Assembly: GCA_003485015.1 (NCBI GenBank)
Contig: DNCN01000165.1
Span: forward strand, 1 to 9,717
Length of the DNA: 9,717 nucleotides
Direction: 5' to 3'
Source: a bacterium
GTDB lineage: Bacteria; UBA9089
In this document: positions 1-6,363 of the stretch, one piece after another
Layout of the letters: each line of letters starts with the position of its first letter
Position numbering within the stretch: the first letter of the stretch is position 1
The notes under the pieces: generated by a model
What the model saw: the letters and a program-made list of their open reading frames with translations, nothing else
Told to the model about the DNA's origin: nothing
The model's database searches: none
Position numbers and translations under genes: made by a program

Positions 1-3000
1 TCATTTAAGGCCTATCTCCTGGCCGGAATATACCACAAGAATCCGCGACCCCTCTTGGTCATCACCCCAACCCAACAAGGAGCAGAGGAGCTCAAAGAAG
101 ACCTCACCTTATTCATCCAGCAAGAGTCATCAACCCAACAATTCTCAAAAGAGGGTCAAGGGGGTGAGGATGGAAAAGATGAGTGCCAAAAGGTGAGGTC
201 CTATGGAGAAGAAGCAACAAAGGTAGCCCTCTTCCCCTCTTGGGAGATCCTTCCCTATGAACCCCTTTCCTCCCATTATGAGTTGACTGCCCTCCGGTTA
301 TCCGTCCTCGATAAACTGAGAAGGGGAGAAGATCTGATCGTCATTGCACCGGTGGGAACAATCCTCTCGAAGATCATTCCACCTCAAGCCCTCTTCGATT
401 CAAAACTCGAGCTCATTACAGGCCAATCCTTAGATAGGGAAGAGTTCCTTGCTAAATTACTCACCTTAGGTTATGAGCGGATCGAAATGGTCGAAGCCAA
501 GGGGGAGTTCAGCGTAAGGGGCGGGATCGTTGATGTCTATCCGATTACTTCCCCTGAGCCTATTAGAATCGACTTCCTTGGTGAAACGATCGAGTCCATC
601 CGGAGTTTCAGTCCTACTAGTCAACGTTCAACCGGAATCAAAGATAGGGTCGTTATCTTACCCAAGAGAGAACTCGTCCTTACTCAAGAGGCCCTCTCTC
701 GATTCAAGGCTAAAATCTCTAGCCCAGAGTCCTTGATCAACAGCTCCCTTACAGAAGGCTATTTTGAAGGCATTGAGTGGTATCTCCCCTCTTTCTATCC
801 AGAACTGGCGAGTATCTTCAATTATCTTAAAGAAGATTCTCTTATCTTTCTCGATGGGCCAGATCTAATCATAGAAGAAGTCGCCAAAATAGAGGATGAG
901 ATCTCTTCGCGATATCAGGAGACCATTAGTAGAGGGAAGTTTGTTCTCCCTCCCAAGGAACTTCTCCTCTCGTGGAGAGAGGCTGAAACCTTAATGGACA
1001 AATTTCAAGTCATCTCTACCCCCTATCTCTCAGACAAAGAAACAGATCGATCAGTAAAATTTTCCGTTAGTTCTATTGAGGGGCTTACAATCTCCTCCTC
1101 TCTCTTTGTCCAACAGCTTGGCTTATGGCAGGATGAAGGATGGCAGATCATTTTTGTAGCTGGTTACCAAGCTCAGGCCGCTCGGATTCAGGAACTCCTC
1201 AAAGAAATAGGAATAGAGTCCACCATAGGCCTTGAGAGATTGGACCATCTACCTTCTATTATTACTGGTCATCTAAGTAAGGGGTTTGAACTTAAAGACT
1301 TAAGACTTGCGGTTATCAGCGATCGTGATCTCTTTCCTAAGCCCAGATCTTTCCGTCGCCGATACTTCGACTCCGAGGAGAGTTTTCCCATCTCAGACTT
1401 TGTCGACCTCAAAGAAGGGGATTTAGTTGTCCATCTCAATTACGGCATCGGCCGCTACTTGGGGTTAAAGAATATTAAGGTCGAGGGCACAAGACGTGAT
1501 TTTCTCCTTATAGAGTATGCTGAAGGCGATCGACTCTATATCCCTATTGATCAGTTAAGCCTTGTTCAAAAGTATATAGGCGATAGAGACAGTCCTCCTA
1601 AGATCTACCGGCTGGGCGGTAATGCCTGGGAGCAAGTAAAAAGGAGGGTCAAAAACTCTGTGCGCGATCTAGCCAAAGAGCTTCTGGGGCTATATGCTGC
1701 CCGAGAGACCTTGCCGGGTTACGCCTTCCCACCCGACACCAGCTGGCAGTATGAGTTTGAGGCCAGGTTCAGGCATGAGGAGACCCTTGATCAATTGAGG
1801 GCTGTAGAGGAGATAAAGCAAGATCTGGAGAAGAAGAGACCCATGGATAGATTGGTCTGCGGCGATGTAGGGTATGGGAAGACTGAGGTGGCTATTCGGG
1901 CTGCCTTTAAGGTAACCATGGATGCCAAACAAGTAGCCGTTCTTGTGCCCACCACTATCCTCGCCCAACAGCACTTAGCTACCTTTCGTGACCGCTTCGA
2001 TCCTTATCCCGTAAATATTGAGGTCCTTTCCAGATTTAAGACCAAGACTCAACAGAAGAAGATCGTTGAACGACTTAAAAAAGGAGAAATCGATATTATC
2101 ATTGGCACCCACCGCCTACTCCAGAAGGATGTGAGTTTTCGTAACCTGGGATTGGTCATCATTGATGAAGAACAACGCTTTGGAGTAAGACATAAAGAGA
2201 AGTTGAAGAACCTGAGGAAGTTAGTAGATGTCCTCACCTTAACCGCTACCCCCATACCACGCACCCTTTATATGGCTTTGACTAAGACTAGAGATATGAG
2301 TGTCATTCAGACCCCACCACCAGACCGCCTCCCTATCCAGACACAGGTGGCCAAATTCGATGAAGACCTCATCCATGATGCGATTCTACGGGAAAAGGAC
2401 CGGGGAGGTCAGGTCTTCTTCGTTCATAACCGGATCCAAACTATCGACAAGATGGCCGCCCTCTTAAGGAAGATCGTCCCTGAGATAAGATTGACCATTG
2501 CTCATGGCCAGATGCCTGAACATGAACTGGAACGGGTCATGTTGGATTTTCTAGATGGAAGGTATGATCTTCTGCTCTCTACCTCGATCATTGAGTCTGG
2601 ACTTGATATCCCCCAGGTAAATACCATTATTATTGCTGATGCTCACAAGTTTGGACTGGCCCAGCTCTACCAACTTCGGGGTCGGGTGGGCCGGGCTGGA
2701 CATCGGGCTTACGCCTATCTCCTCTATCCAACCAAGGCAGCCCTTTCAGACCAGGCTAAGGAGAGGTTGCTTGCTATAAAGGAGTTCAGTGAACTTGGTT
2801 CAGGATTCAGACTGGCTATGCGGGATATGGAGATAAGAGGCACCGGAAATATTCTTGGTCCAGAACAGCATGGTGAGCTTGTCTCCGTGGGTTTTGAGCT
2901 CTATTGTCGTCTTTTAGAAGAAGCCGTGGCCGAACTCAAAGGAGAGAAGATCGAAAGGGAAGTTCCACCGCCCCAGGTAGATCTGCCTTTAGAGGCCTAT

Positions 3001-3414
3001 CTTCCCGAGGATTATATTCCTGATACCCGACAGAGGTTTGAGGCCTACAAGAAGATAGCCAGTGTGAAAAGCATCGAAGATCTCAAAGAGATAGAAGAGG
3101 AGTTTTGGGATCGGTATGGTCCCTTCCCTAAGGTAACGCAGAATCTTCTGATTATTATGGAGCTTAAAGCATTGGCTCGAGTAATTAGCATTCCCTCTAT
3201 TTCGGGAGGAGATGGAAGAATAAATATCGAACTCCCTCAAAAGGAAGAGATCATTCCTAAGATTCAGCATTTAGCCAAAAGATTCAGTGATAAGATAAGA
3301 TTCAACCCCAGAAAGACCAATCTCCTCCATTTAGAATGGGACAAGACCCATCAAGAGGGGCAGATTCAAGTTCTAAGAGAGATATTGAAGGAGCTGGCTG
3401 ATGAACCCCGTTAG
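1..3414 (+). CDS. mfd: Transcription-repair coupling factor Mfd (5' end outside window)
   Basis: Mfd is a cytoplasmic ATP-driven DNA translocase that pushes stalled RNA polymerase off damaged DNA and recruits UvrA for nucleotide excision repair. The frame is open from base 1 and residues before the TTG at 55 fit the family, so the true start lies upstream; probably only a few dozen residues are missing. Numbering from base 1 (1137 residues visible): a UvrB-like module with GEFSVRGGIVDVYP at 168-181; the CarD-like RNA polymerase-interaction domain at about 465-525; Walker A GDVGYGKT at 621-628; DEEQ box at 722-725; motif VI QLRGRVGRAG at 891-900; the RecG/Mfd-type translocation motif RGTGNILG..QHG at 946-958; and the C-terminal TRCF domain from about 975. 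All motor motifs look intact. Residues about 39-74 form a polar Q/E/G/K-rich insertion before the conserved FPSWEILPYE. The gene overlaps mazG by 14 nt. Confidence 0.98.
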   Translation, partial: SFKAYLLAGIYHKNPRPLLVITPTQQGAEELKEDLTLFIQQESSTQQFSKEGQGGEDGKDECQKVRSYGEEATKVALFPSWEILPYEPLSSHYELTALRLSVLDKLRRGEDLIVIAPVGTILSKIIPPQALFDSKLELITGQSLDREEFLAKLLTLGYERIEMVEAKGEFSVRGGIVDVYPITSPEPIRIDFLGETIESIRSFSPTSQRSTGIKDRVVILPKRELVLTQEALSRFKAKISSPESLINSSLTEGYFEGIEWYLPSFYPELASIFNYLKEDSLIFLDGPDLIIEEVAKIEDEISSRYQETISRGKFVLPPKELLLSWREAETLMDKFQVISTPYLSDKETDRSVKFSVSSIEGLTISSSLFVQQLGLWQDEGWQIIFVAGYQAQAARIQELLKEIGIESTIGLERLDHLPSIITGHLSKGFELKDLRLAVISDRDLFPKPRSFRRRYFDSEESFPISDFVDLKEGDLVVHLNYGIGRYLGLKNIKVEGTRRDFLLIEYAEGDRLYIPIDQLSLVQKYIGDRDSPPKIYRLGGNAWEQVKRRVKNSVRDLAKELLGLYAARETLPGYAFPPDTSWQYEFEARFRHEETLDQLRAVEEIKQDLEKKRPMDRLVCGDVGYGKTEVAIRAAFKVTMDAKQVAVLVPTTILAQQHLATFRDRFDPYPVNIEVLSRFKTKTQQKKIVERLKKGEIDIIIGTHRLLQKDVSFRNLGLVIIDEEQRFGVRHKEKLKNLRKLVDVLTLTATPIPRTLYMALTKTRDMSVIQTPPPDRLPIQTQVAKFDEDLIHDAILREKDRGGQVFFVHNRIQTIDKMAALLRKIVPEIRLTIAHGQMPEHELERVMLDFLDGRYDLLLSTSIIESGLDIPQVNTIIIADAHKFGLAQLYQLRGRVGRAGHRAYAYLLYPTKAALSDQAKERLLAIKEFSELGSGFRLAMRDMEIRGTGNILGPEQHGELVSVGFELYCRLLEEAVAELKGEKIEREVPPPQVDLPLEAYLPEDYIPDTRQRFEAYKKIASVKSIEDLKEIEEEFWDRYGPFPKVTQNLLIIMELKALARVISIPSISGGDGRINIELPQKEEIIPKIQHLAKRFSDKIRFNPRKTNLLHLEWDKTHQEGQIQVLREILKELADEPR
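3388..3393 (+). promoter_or_regulatory. Shine-Dalgarno site for mazG inside mfd
   Basis: AAGGAG lies 7 nt before the mazG ATG at 3401, entirely within the last codons of mfd. It supports that start and suggests translation of mazG coupled to the end of mfd. Confidence 0.75.
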
Positions 3415-4132
3415 AGATAAAGATAAGATCTTTGATGAAGTAAGTAGCTTCAATGAACTCATCAAGATAATGGCGGAGCTTCGAGGGGAGGGGGGGTGTC
3501 CTTGGGATAAACAGCAGGACCACCATTCTATCAAACCTTATCTAGTCGAAGAGACTTACGAAGTTTTAGCGGCCATCGATGAGGAGGATGACCAGAGGCT
3601 GATGGAAGAATTGGGGGATCTTGTCCTTCAGGTCATCTTTCACGCCCAGATAGCCAAAGAGAGGCACGCCTTCGGGATCAAGGAGATCTTAGAAGGAATC
3701 ATCTTTAAGCTCAGAACCCGGCATCCCCATGTCTTTGGAGAAGAGATCCTTAGAACCCCTGAAGAGGTCCTGGCCAACTGGGAAAGAATAAAACAAGAAG
3801 AGAGAAGATTAGCGGGCAATAATCAGGGACCATTGGCTGGCCTGCCGCCAGGACTTCCTGCCCTGCTTATGGCTCGCCGCATCCAGGATAAACTGAGCCG
3901 TCAGGGTAAAGGAGTGATCGAGGGGGATGCTTCTCTCTTAGAGGAAAGATTTGAGGTCTTCAAGAAGAGCCTTTCAGGAGAAGACAAGGGGAGAATAGAA
4001 GATGCTCTAGCAGATCTTCTCTTTCTCCTAGTTGAACTGGCTCGCCAAGGGGGGATCGATGCCGAGGATGCCCTAAGAAAGAGTCTTACAACATTTAGTG
4101 GGGTCTTCGACGATTACCAAGCGGATTCTTGA
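3401..4132 (+). CDS. mazG: Nucleoside triphosphate pyrophosphohydrolase MazG
   Basis: MazG hydrolyses (d)NTPs to monophosphates and pyrophosphate; it is linked to nucleotide-pool cleaning and, in E. coli, to lowering ppGpp under stress. At 243 residues it is slightly shorter than the E. coli two-domain protein. The first MazG domain has CPWD at 33-36, the metal motif E50-E51-x-x-E54 and E70-x-x-D73, and the family signature KLRTRHPHVFGEE at 103-115. The linker carries the usual PALLMARRIQDK. The second domain keeps E181-E182-x-x-E185, but the partner motif reads EDALAD (200-205): the position normally held by Glu in ExxD is Ala202, while Asp205 remains. The first domain is therefore the one with a full ligand set here. 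The ATG overlaps the mfd end by 14 nt and has a good Shine-Dalgarno site. The neighbour suggests a joint genome-maintenance role, which is inference. Confidence 0.97.
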   Translation: MNPVRDKDKIFDEVSSFNELIKIMAELRGEGGCPWDKQQDHHSIKPYLVEETYEVLAAIDEEDDQRLMEELGDLVLQVIFHAQIAKERHAFGIKEILEGIIFKLRTRHPHVFGEEILRTPEEVLANWERIKQEERRLAGNNQGPLAGLPPGLPALLMARRIQDKLSRQGKGVIEGDASLLEERFEVFKKSLSGEDKGRIEDALADLLFLLVELARQGGIDAEDALRKSLTTFSGVFDDYQADS

Positions 4133-4380
4133 TTTTGAAGGCGTAACATGAACTCTAATCTACTATTGATGCCCAGGGTTAATTAATTTTTGGCAGATGC
4201 GGTTTGGTTTTTAATCTTTGCTATTGATGATGCCGAAAAGGTAGTTATAGAACTTCCATAAGAAGGCATTGAAAAAGGCACTTTGCTTGTCAGATAACCG
4301 GAGGGCAATTGTTGATCCTTAGGGGCAAATTTGATTTATTGATAAAGTCCTAAAAGGAGAGTCTTTTTAGAGGAAATAAA
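4133..4380. other. Convergent intergenic region without a supported gene
   Basis: This AT-rich stretch between mazG and the terminator of the opposite block holds no convincing gene. It has an imperfect inverted repeat with outer arms ATGCC/GGCAT (4230-4234 and 4265-4269) around a weaker inner stem, a weak hairpin with arms at 4170-4182 and 4183-4195 that needs several G-U pairs, and a short stem CTAAAAGGA/TCTTTTTAG at 4350-4370 with a 3-nt loop and one G-U pair. A stop-free 50-codon stretch on the minus strand (4186-4335) has no plausible start or ribosome site. A + strand frame (from 4187) reads protein-like but is broken by stops. It may be a decayed remnant; I do not recognise the source. 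Confidence 0.5.
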
Positions 4381-4427
4381 ATACTAAAAAGCCTGGCCAT
4401 AAGGTCTTTGTTCCAGGCTTTCAGTAT
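4381..4427 (-). terminator. Rho-independent terminator of the atpD-to-fmdB block
   Basis: A perfect 9-bp stem pairs 4388-4396 with 4413-4421 (AAAGCCTGG/CCAGGCTTT). Five further pairs, ATACT/AGTAT, extend it to 4381 and 4427 past a small asymmetric internal loop. The apical loop is 16 nt. On the minus strand the hairpin begins 11 nt after the stop of the FmdB-like gene, and its right arm runs directly into TTTTT and a T-rich tail. On the + strand the tail is also fairly T-rich, so it may act in both directions and also stop mfd-mazG transcripts. Confidence 0.8.
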
Positions 4428-4438
4428 TTGTAATAGTT

Positions 4439-4729
4439 TTAGGCTGAGGGGGAGAGGCTATCCTCCCTCTTCTCCTTGGGGGCAATAGATTCCTTCTTGG
4501 GGGTTTTTTCCCCCTTCTCTTCCTTCTCTCGTCTCTTATACTCTTCACTCCGGTAGTCGGTGATATAGAATCCAGAGCCTTTAAAAATAAGGTTAACATT
4601 CTTACCAAAGAGACGACGTAGGCTTCCTTCGTTACATCTTGGGCAATCCATTAATGGCGGTTCAGTAATCTGTTGAAAGACTTCTACGGTATTTCCACAG
4701 GAATTGCACTCGTATTCGTAGGTCGGCAT
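4439..4729 (-). CDS. FmdB-family zinc-ribbon protein
   Basis: This 96-residue protein has an N-terminal zinc ribbon of the FmdB/CxxC regulatory family: MPTYEYEC with C8 and C11, then C29-P-R-C32, which together can bind one zinc ion. The family's typical continuation RRLFGK...IFKGSGFYITDYRS follows at about 39-61. From about 62 to the end it is a highly charged Lys/Glu-rich tail, probably disordered. The family takes its name from a putative regulator near formamidase genes, but its biochemical role is poorly known, so no specific function is given. The ATG lies 10 nt past the last base of the ftsB-like gene, with GGAG overlapping that gene's stop region, so the two are probably translated from one mRNA. 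It is the last gene before the terminator. Confidence 0.87.
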   Translation of the reverse strand: MPTYEYECNSCGNTVEVFQQITEPPLMDCPRCNEGSLRRLFGKNVNLIFKGSGFYITDYRSEEYKRREKEEKGEKTPKKESIAPKEKREDSLSPSA

Positions 4730-4739
4730 CCTTTTGCTT

Positions 4740-5114
4740 CTACTCCTTTTGATTGGTTTGATCTATAGCCTCACTGGATTCTTCCTGTCGCTTAATGAAC
4801 TCGACAGGATATTCACCAGGTAGCACCATACCCAAAGACTCCCTGGCTTCCTTCTCGATCCTTGCCGGATTCTCTTTTAAGTCTTCTATCTCTTTCTCTA
4901 ATAGGGTGTTCTCTTCTCTGGTCTTTTCTATTAAGACCTTCAATTGATGGATTTGACGCTCTTTCTGGTGGCGCGAGATATAGCCAAAGTGGCCAAAGAT
5001 GAAGATATAGATGATAAGAGCTACCCCTCCCCAAAAAAGAAGTTTCTTCTTTGAAAAGATGGATTTTCTCTTTGACTTAGGTTTCTTAGATTTTGAAGAC
5101 CTCTGCTCCGGCAT
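4740..5114 (-). CDS. ftsB: FtsB/DivIC-family septum formation initiator protein
   Basis: Small bitopic division protein expected to join FtsL and FtsQ/DivIB in the divisome and help activate septal peptidoglycan synthesis. With the ATG at 5114 it has 124 residues: a very basic Ser/Lys-rich cytoplasmic start (1-24), one membrane segment at about 25-45 (LLFWGGVALIIYIFIFGHF), an extracytoplasmic coiled coil at about 47-82 rich in Lys, Glu and Leu, and the family's conserved end ARIEKEARESLGMVLPGE (84-101), followed by a polar tail. A TTG at 5144 would add 10 residues but lacks a ribosome site, whereas AGGGAAGG sits 5 nt before 5114. Even so the gene overlaps the end of eno by about 29 nt. An eno-ftsB pair is also known from proteobacteria. 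FtsB and DivIC cannot be told apart here, so the symbol is provisional. Confidence 0.88.
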   Translation of the reverse strand: MPEQRSSKSKKPKSKRKSIFSKKKLLFWGGVALIIYIFIFGHFGYISRHQKERQIHQLKVLIEKTREENTLLEKEIEDLKENPARIEKEARESLGMVLPGEYPVEFIKRQEESSEAIDQTNQKE

Positions 5115-6363
5115 ACCGGCCTTCCCTGCCCAATTCTTCTTCAATCCAAAGAAGTCGGTTGTATTTAGCCACCCGATCAGATCTTGCAGGTGCCCCCGTC
5201 TTTATCTGACCAGCGTTGGTGGCGACAGCAATATCGGCAATTATTGGATCTTCGGTTTCTCCAGAGCGATGGGAGATGATTGTACCCAGACCATGTCTTT
5301 TGGCTAATTCGATCGTCTCCAAGGTTTCGGTCAAGGTTCCAATCTGATTCAGTTTAATCAAGATGGCGTTAGTAGCCTGCATCTTTATACCCTGGGCCAA
5401 ACGTTGGGGATTGGTCACAAAGAGGTCATCACCTACAAGCTGAACTGAATCTTTTAGCCTTGAGGTGAACTTCGCCCATCCCTCCCAGTCGTCTTCTCCT
5501 AGTCCGTCCTCTATGGAGATGATAGGATAGGTCTTGATTAATTCAGCATAGTAATCGATCAACTCCTCGGAGGTGAAAGACCTTCCTTCGCCTTTAAAGA
5601 TATATCCTTGGTTATCTACAAGTTCGGTGGCTGCAACATCCAATCCGAGAAGAACATCCTCGCCTACCTTGTAGCCTGCCTGTCCAATAGCTTCGATGAT
5701 CACCTCGATGGCTTCAGTCGTTCCTCTCAAACGCGGGGCAAATCCCCCTTCATCACCTACGGCAGTGATCGCTCCCCTTTTGGCGAGAAGACCCTTCAGA
5801 GTATGGTATATCTCCACCCCTGATTTCAAGGCCGATCGGAAATCTTCAAAACCTGTGGGGATGATCATAAACTCTTGGACATCGATCTTGTTGTCTGTAT
5901 GCTTACCACCGTTTAAGATGTTCATCATGGGTGTAGGCAGAAGATGGGCACTTACCCCACCAATGTATCGATAAAGGGGCATGTCTAAGTAATTGGCTGC
6001 TGCTCGGGCACACGCTAGAGAAACACCTAAAATGGCATTGGCCCCGAGCCGCCCTTTATCCGGTGTTCCGTCAAGTTGAATCAAACGCAAGTCGATCTCC
6101 CGCTGCAAGAGGGCATCTTCTCCTATTAGTTCTGGCGTAATGACCTCATTTACATTCTTACAGGCATTGAGCACTCCCTTTCCACAGAAACGCTTCGTAT
6201 CCCCATCACGAAGTTCAATGGCCTCATGCTTCCCAGTAGACGCCCCTGAAGGGATTTTAGCCCAACCCCTAGCTCCACTCTCAAGTTCTACCTCTACTTC
6301 AACAGTGGGATTTCCTCGGGAATCGAGTATCTCCCGGGCAAGGATATCAATGATGTTACTCAC
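5086..6363 (-). CDS. eno: Enolase (phosphopyruvate hydratase)
   Basis: Enolase interconverts 2-phosphoglycerate and phosphoenolpyruvate in glycolysis and gluconeogenesis in the cytoplasm. At 425 residues it has normal family length. Visible residues: flexible loop SGASTGKHEA at 39-48; H155 and E164; catalytic E205 in GDEGGFAP; Mg ligands D242, E285 and D312; catalytic K337 in LIKLNQIG; SHRSGETED from 364; and K388 in the C-terminal TGAPARSDRVAKYNRLL region. The start is GTG at 6363, overlapping the stop of the TPR gene by 8 nt (GTGAGTAA), with a full AGGAGG 6 nt upstream. The 3' end overlaps the ftsB-like gene. The loop around H155 reads NGGKHTDN where NGGAHADN is more usual; His is kept, so activity should be intact. 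The strong ribosome site suggests high translation independent of the upstream gene. Confidence 0.99.
   Translation of the reverse strand: MSNIIDILAREILDSRGNPTVEVEVELESGARGWAKIPSGASTGKHEAIELRDGDTKRFCGKGVLNACKNVNEVITPELIGEDALLQREIDLRLIQLDGTPDKGRLGANAILGVSLACARAAANYLDMPLYRYIGGVSAHLLPTPMMNILNGGKHTDNKIDVQEFMIIPTGFEDFRSALKSGVEIYHTLKGLLAKRGAITAVGDEGGFAPRLRGTTEAIEVIIEAIGQAGYKVGEDVLLGLDVAATELVDNQGYIFKGEGRSFTSEELIDYYAELIKTYPIISIEDGLGEDDWEGWAKFTSRLKDSVQLVGDDLFVTNPQRLAQGIKMQATNAILIKLNQIGTLTETLETIELAKRHGLGTIISHRSGETEDPIIADIAVATNAGQIKTGAPARSDRVAKYNRLLWIEEELGREGRYAGAEVFKI
5120..5127 (-). promoter_or_regulatory. Ribosome binding site that decides the ftsB start
   Basis: On the minus strand AGGGAAGG stands 5 nt before the ATG at 5114, within the end of eno. 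The alternative TTG at 5144 has no comparable purine-rich site, so the ATG is preferred. Confidence 0.6.

Noticed and set aside
55..57. TTG at 55 as the start of mfd
   Set aside because: The same frame is open to base 1 and the residues before it (SFKAYLLAG...RPL) match the normal Mfd N-terminal region, so the gene is cut by the window edge.
1690..1974. 94-codon minus-strand open frame within mfd
   Set aside because: Antisense to the helicase core of mfd, with no recognisable domain.
4350..4370. Hairpin CTAAAAGGA/TCTTTTTAG as a terminator of mazG
   Set aside because: The stem is mostly A-T with one G-U pair, and no T-run follows it on the + strand; too weak to call.
4384..4608. 74-codon minus-strand open frame
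   Set aside because: It lies within the FmdB-like gene in another frame and runs through the terminator; its composition is a shadow of the charged tail.
5115..5144. TTG start for the ftsB-like gene at 5144
   Set aside because: No ribosome site precedes it and it would lengthen the overlap with eno to 59 nt; the ATG at 5114 has AGGGAAGG at suitable spacing.
5011..5307. 98-codon + strand open frame across the eno/ftsB junction
   Set aside because: It is antisense to two well-supported genes, has no family features and no ribosome site of note.
5893..5908. Enolase loop NGGKHTDN as a sign of changed function
   Set aside because: The conserved His and all metal and catalytic residues are present; Ala-to-Lys and Ala-to-Thr beside the His are within what I would expect of family variation.
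5696..5974. 92-codon + strand open frame within eno
   Set aside because: Antisense shadow of a highly conserved enolase core.
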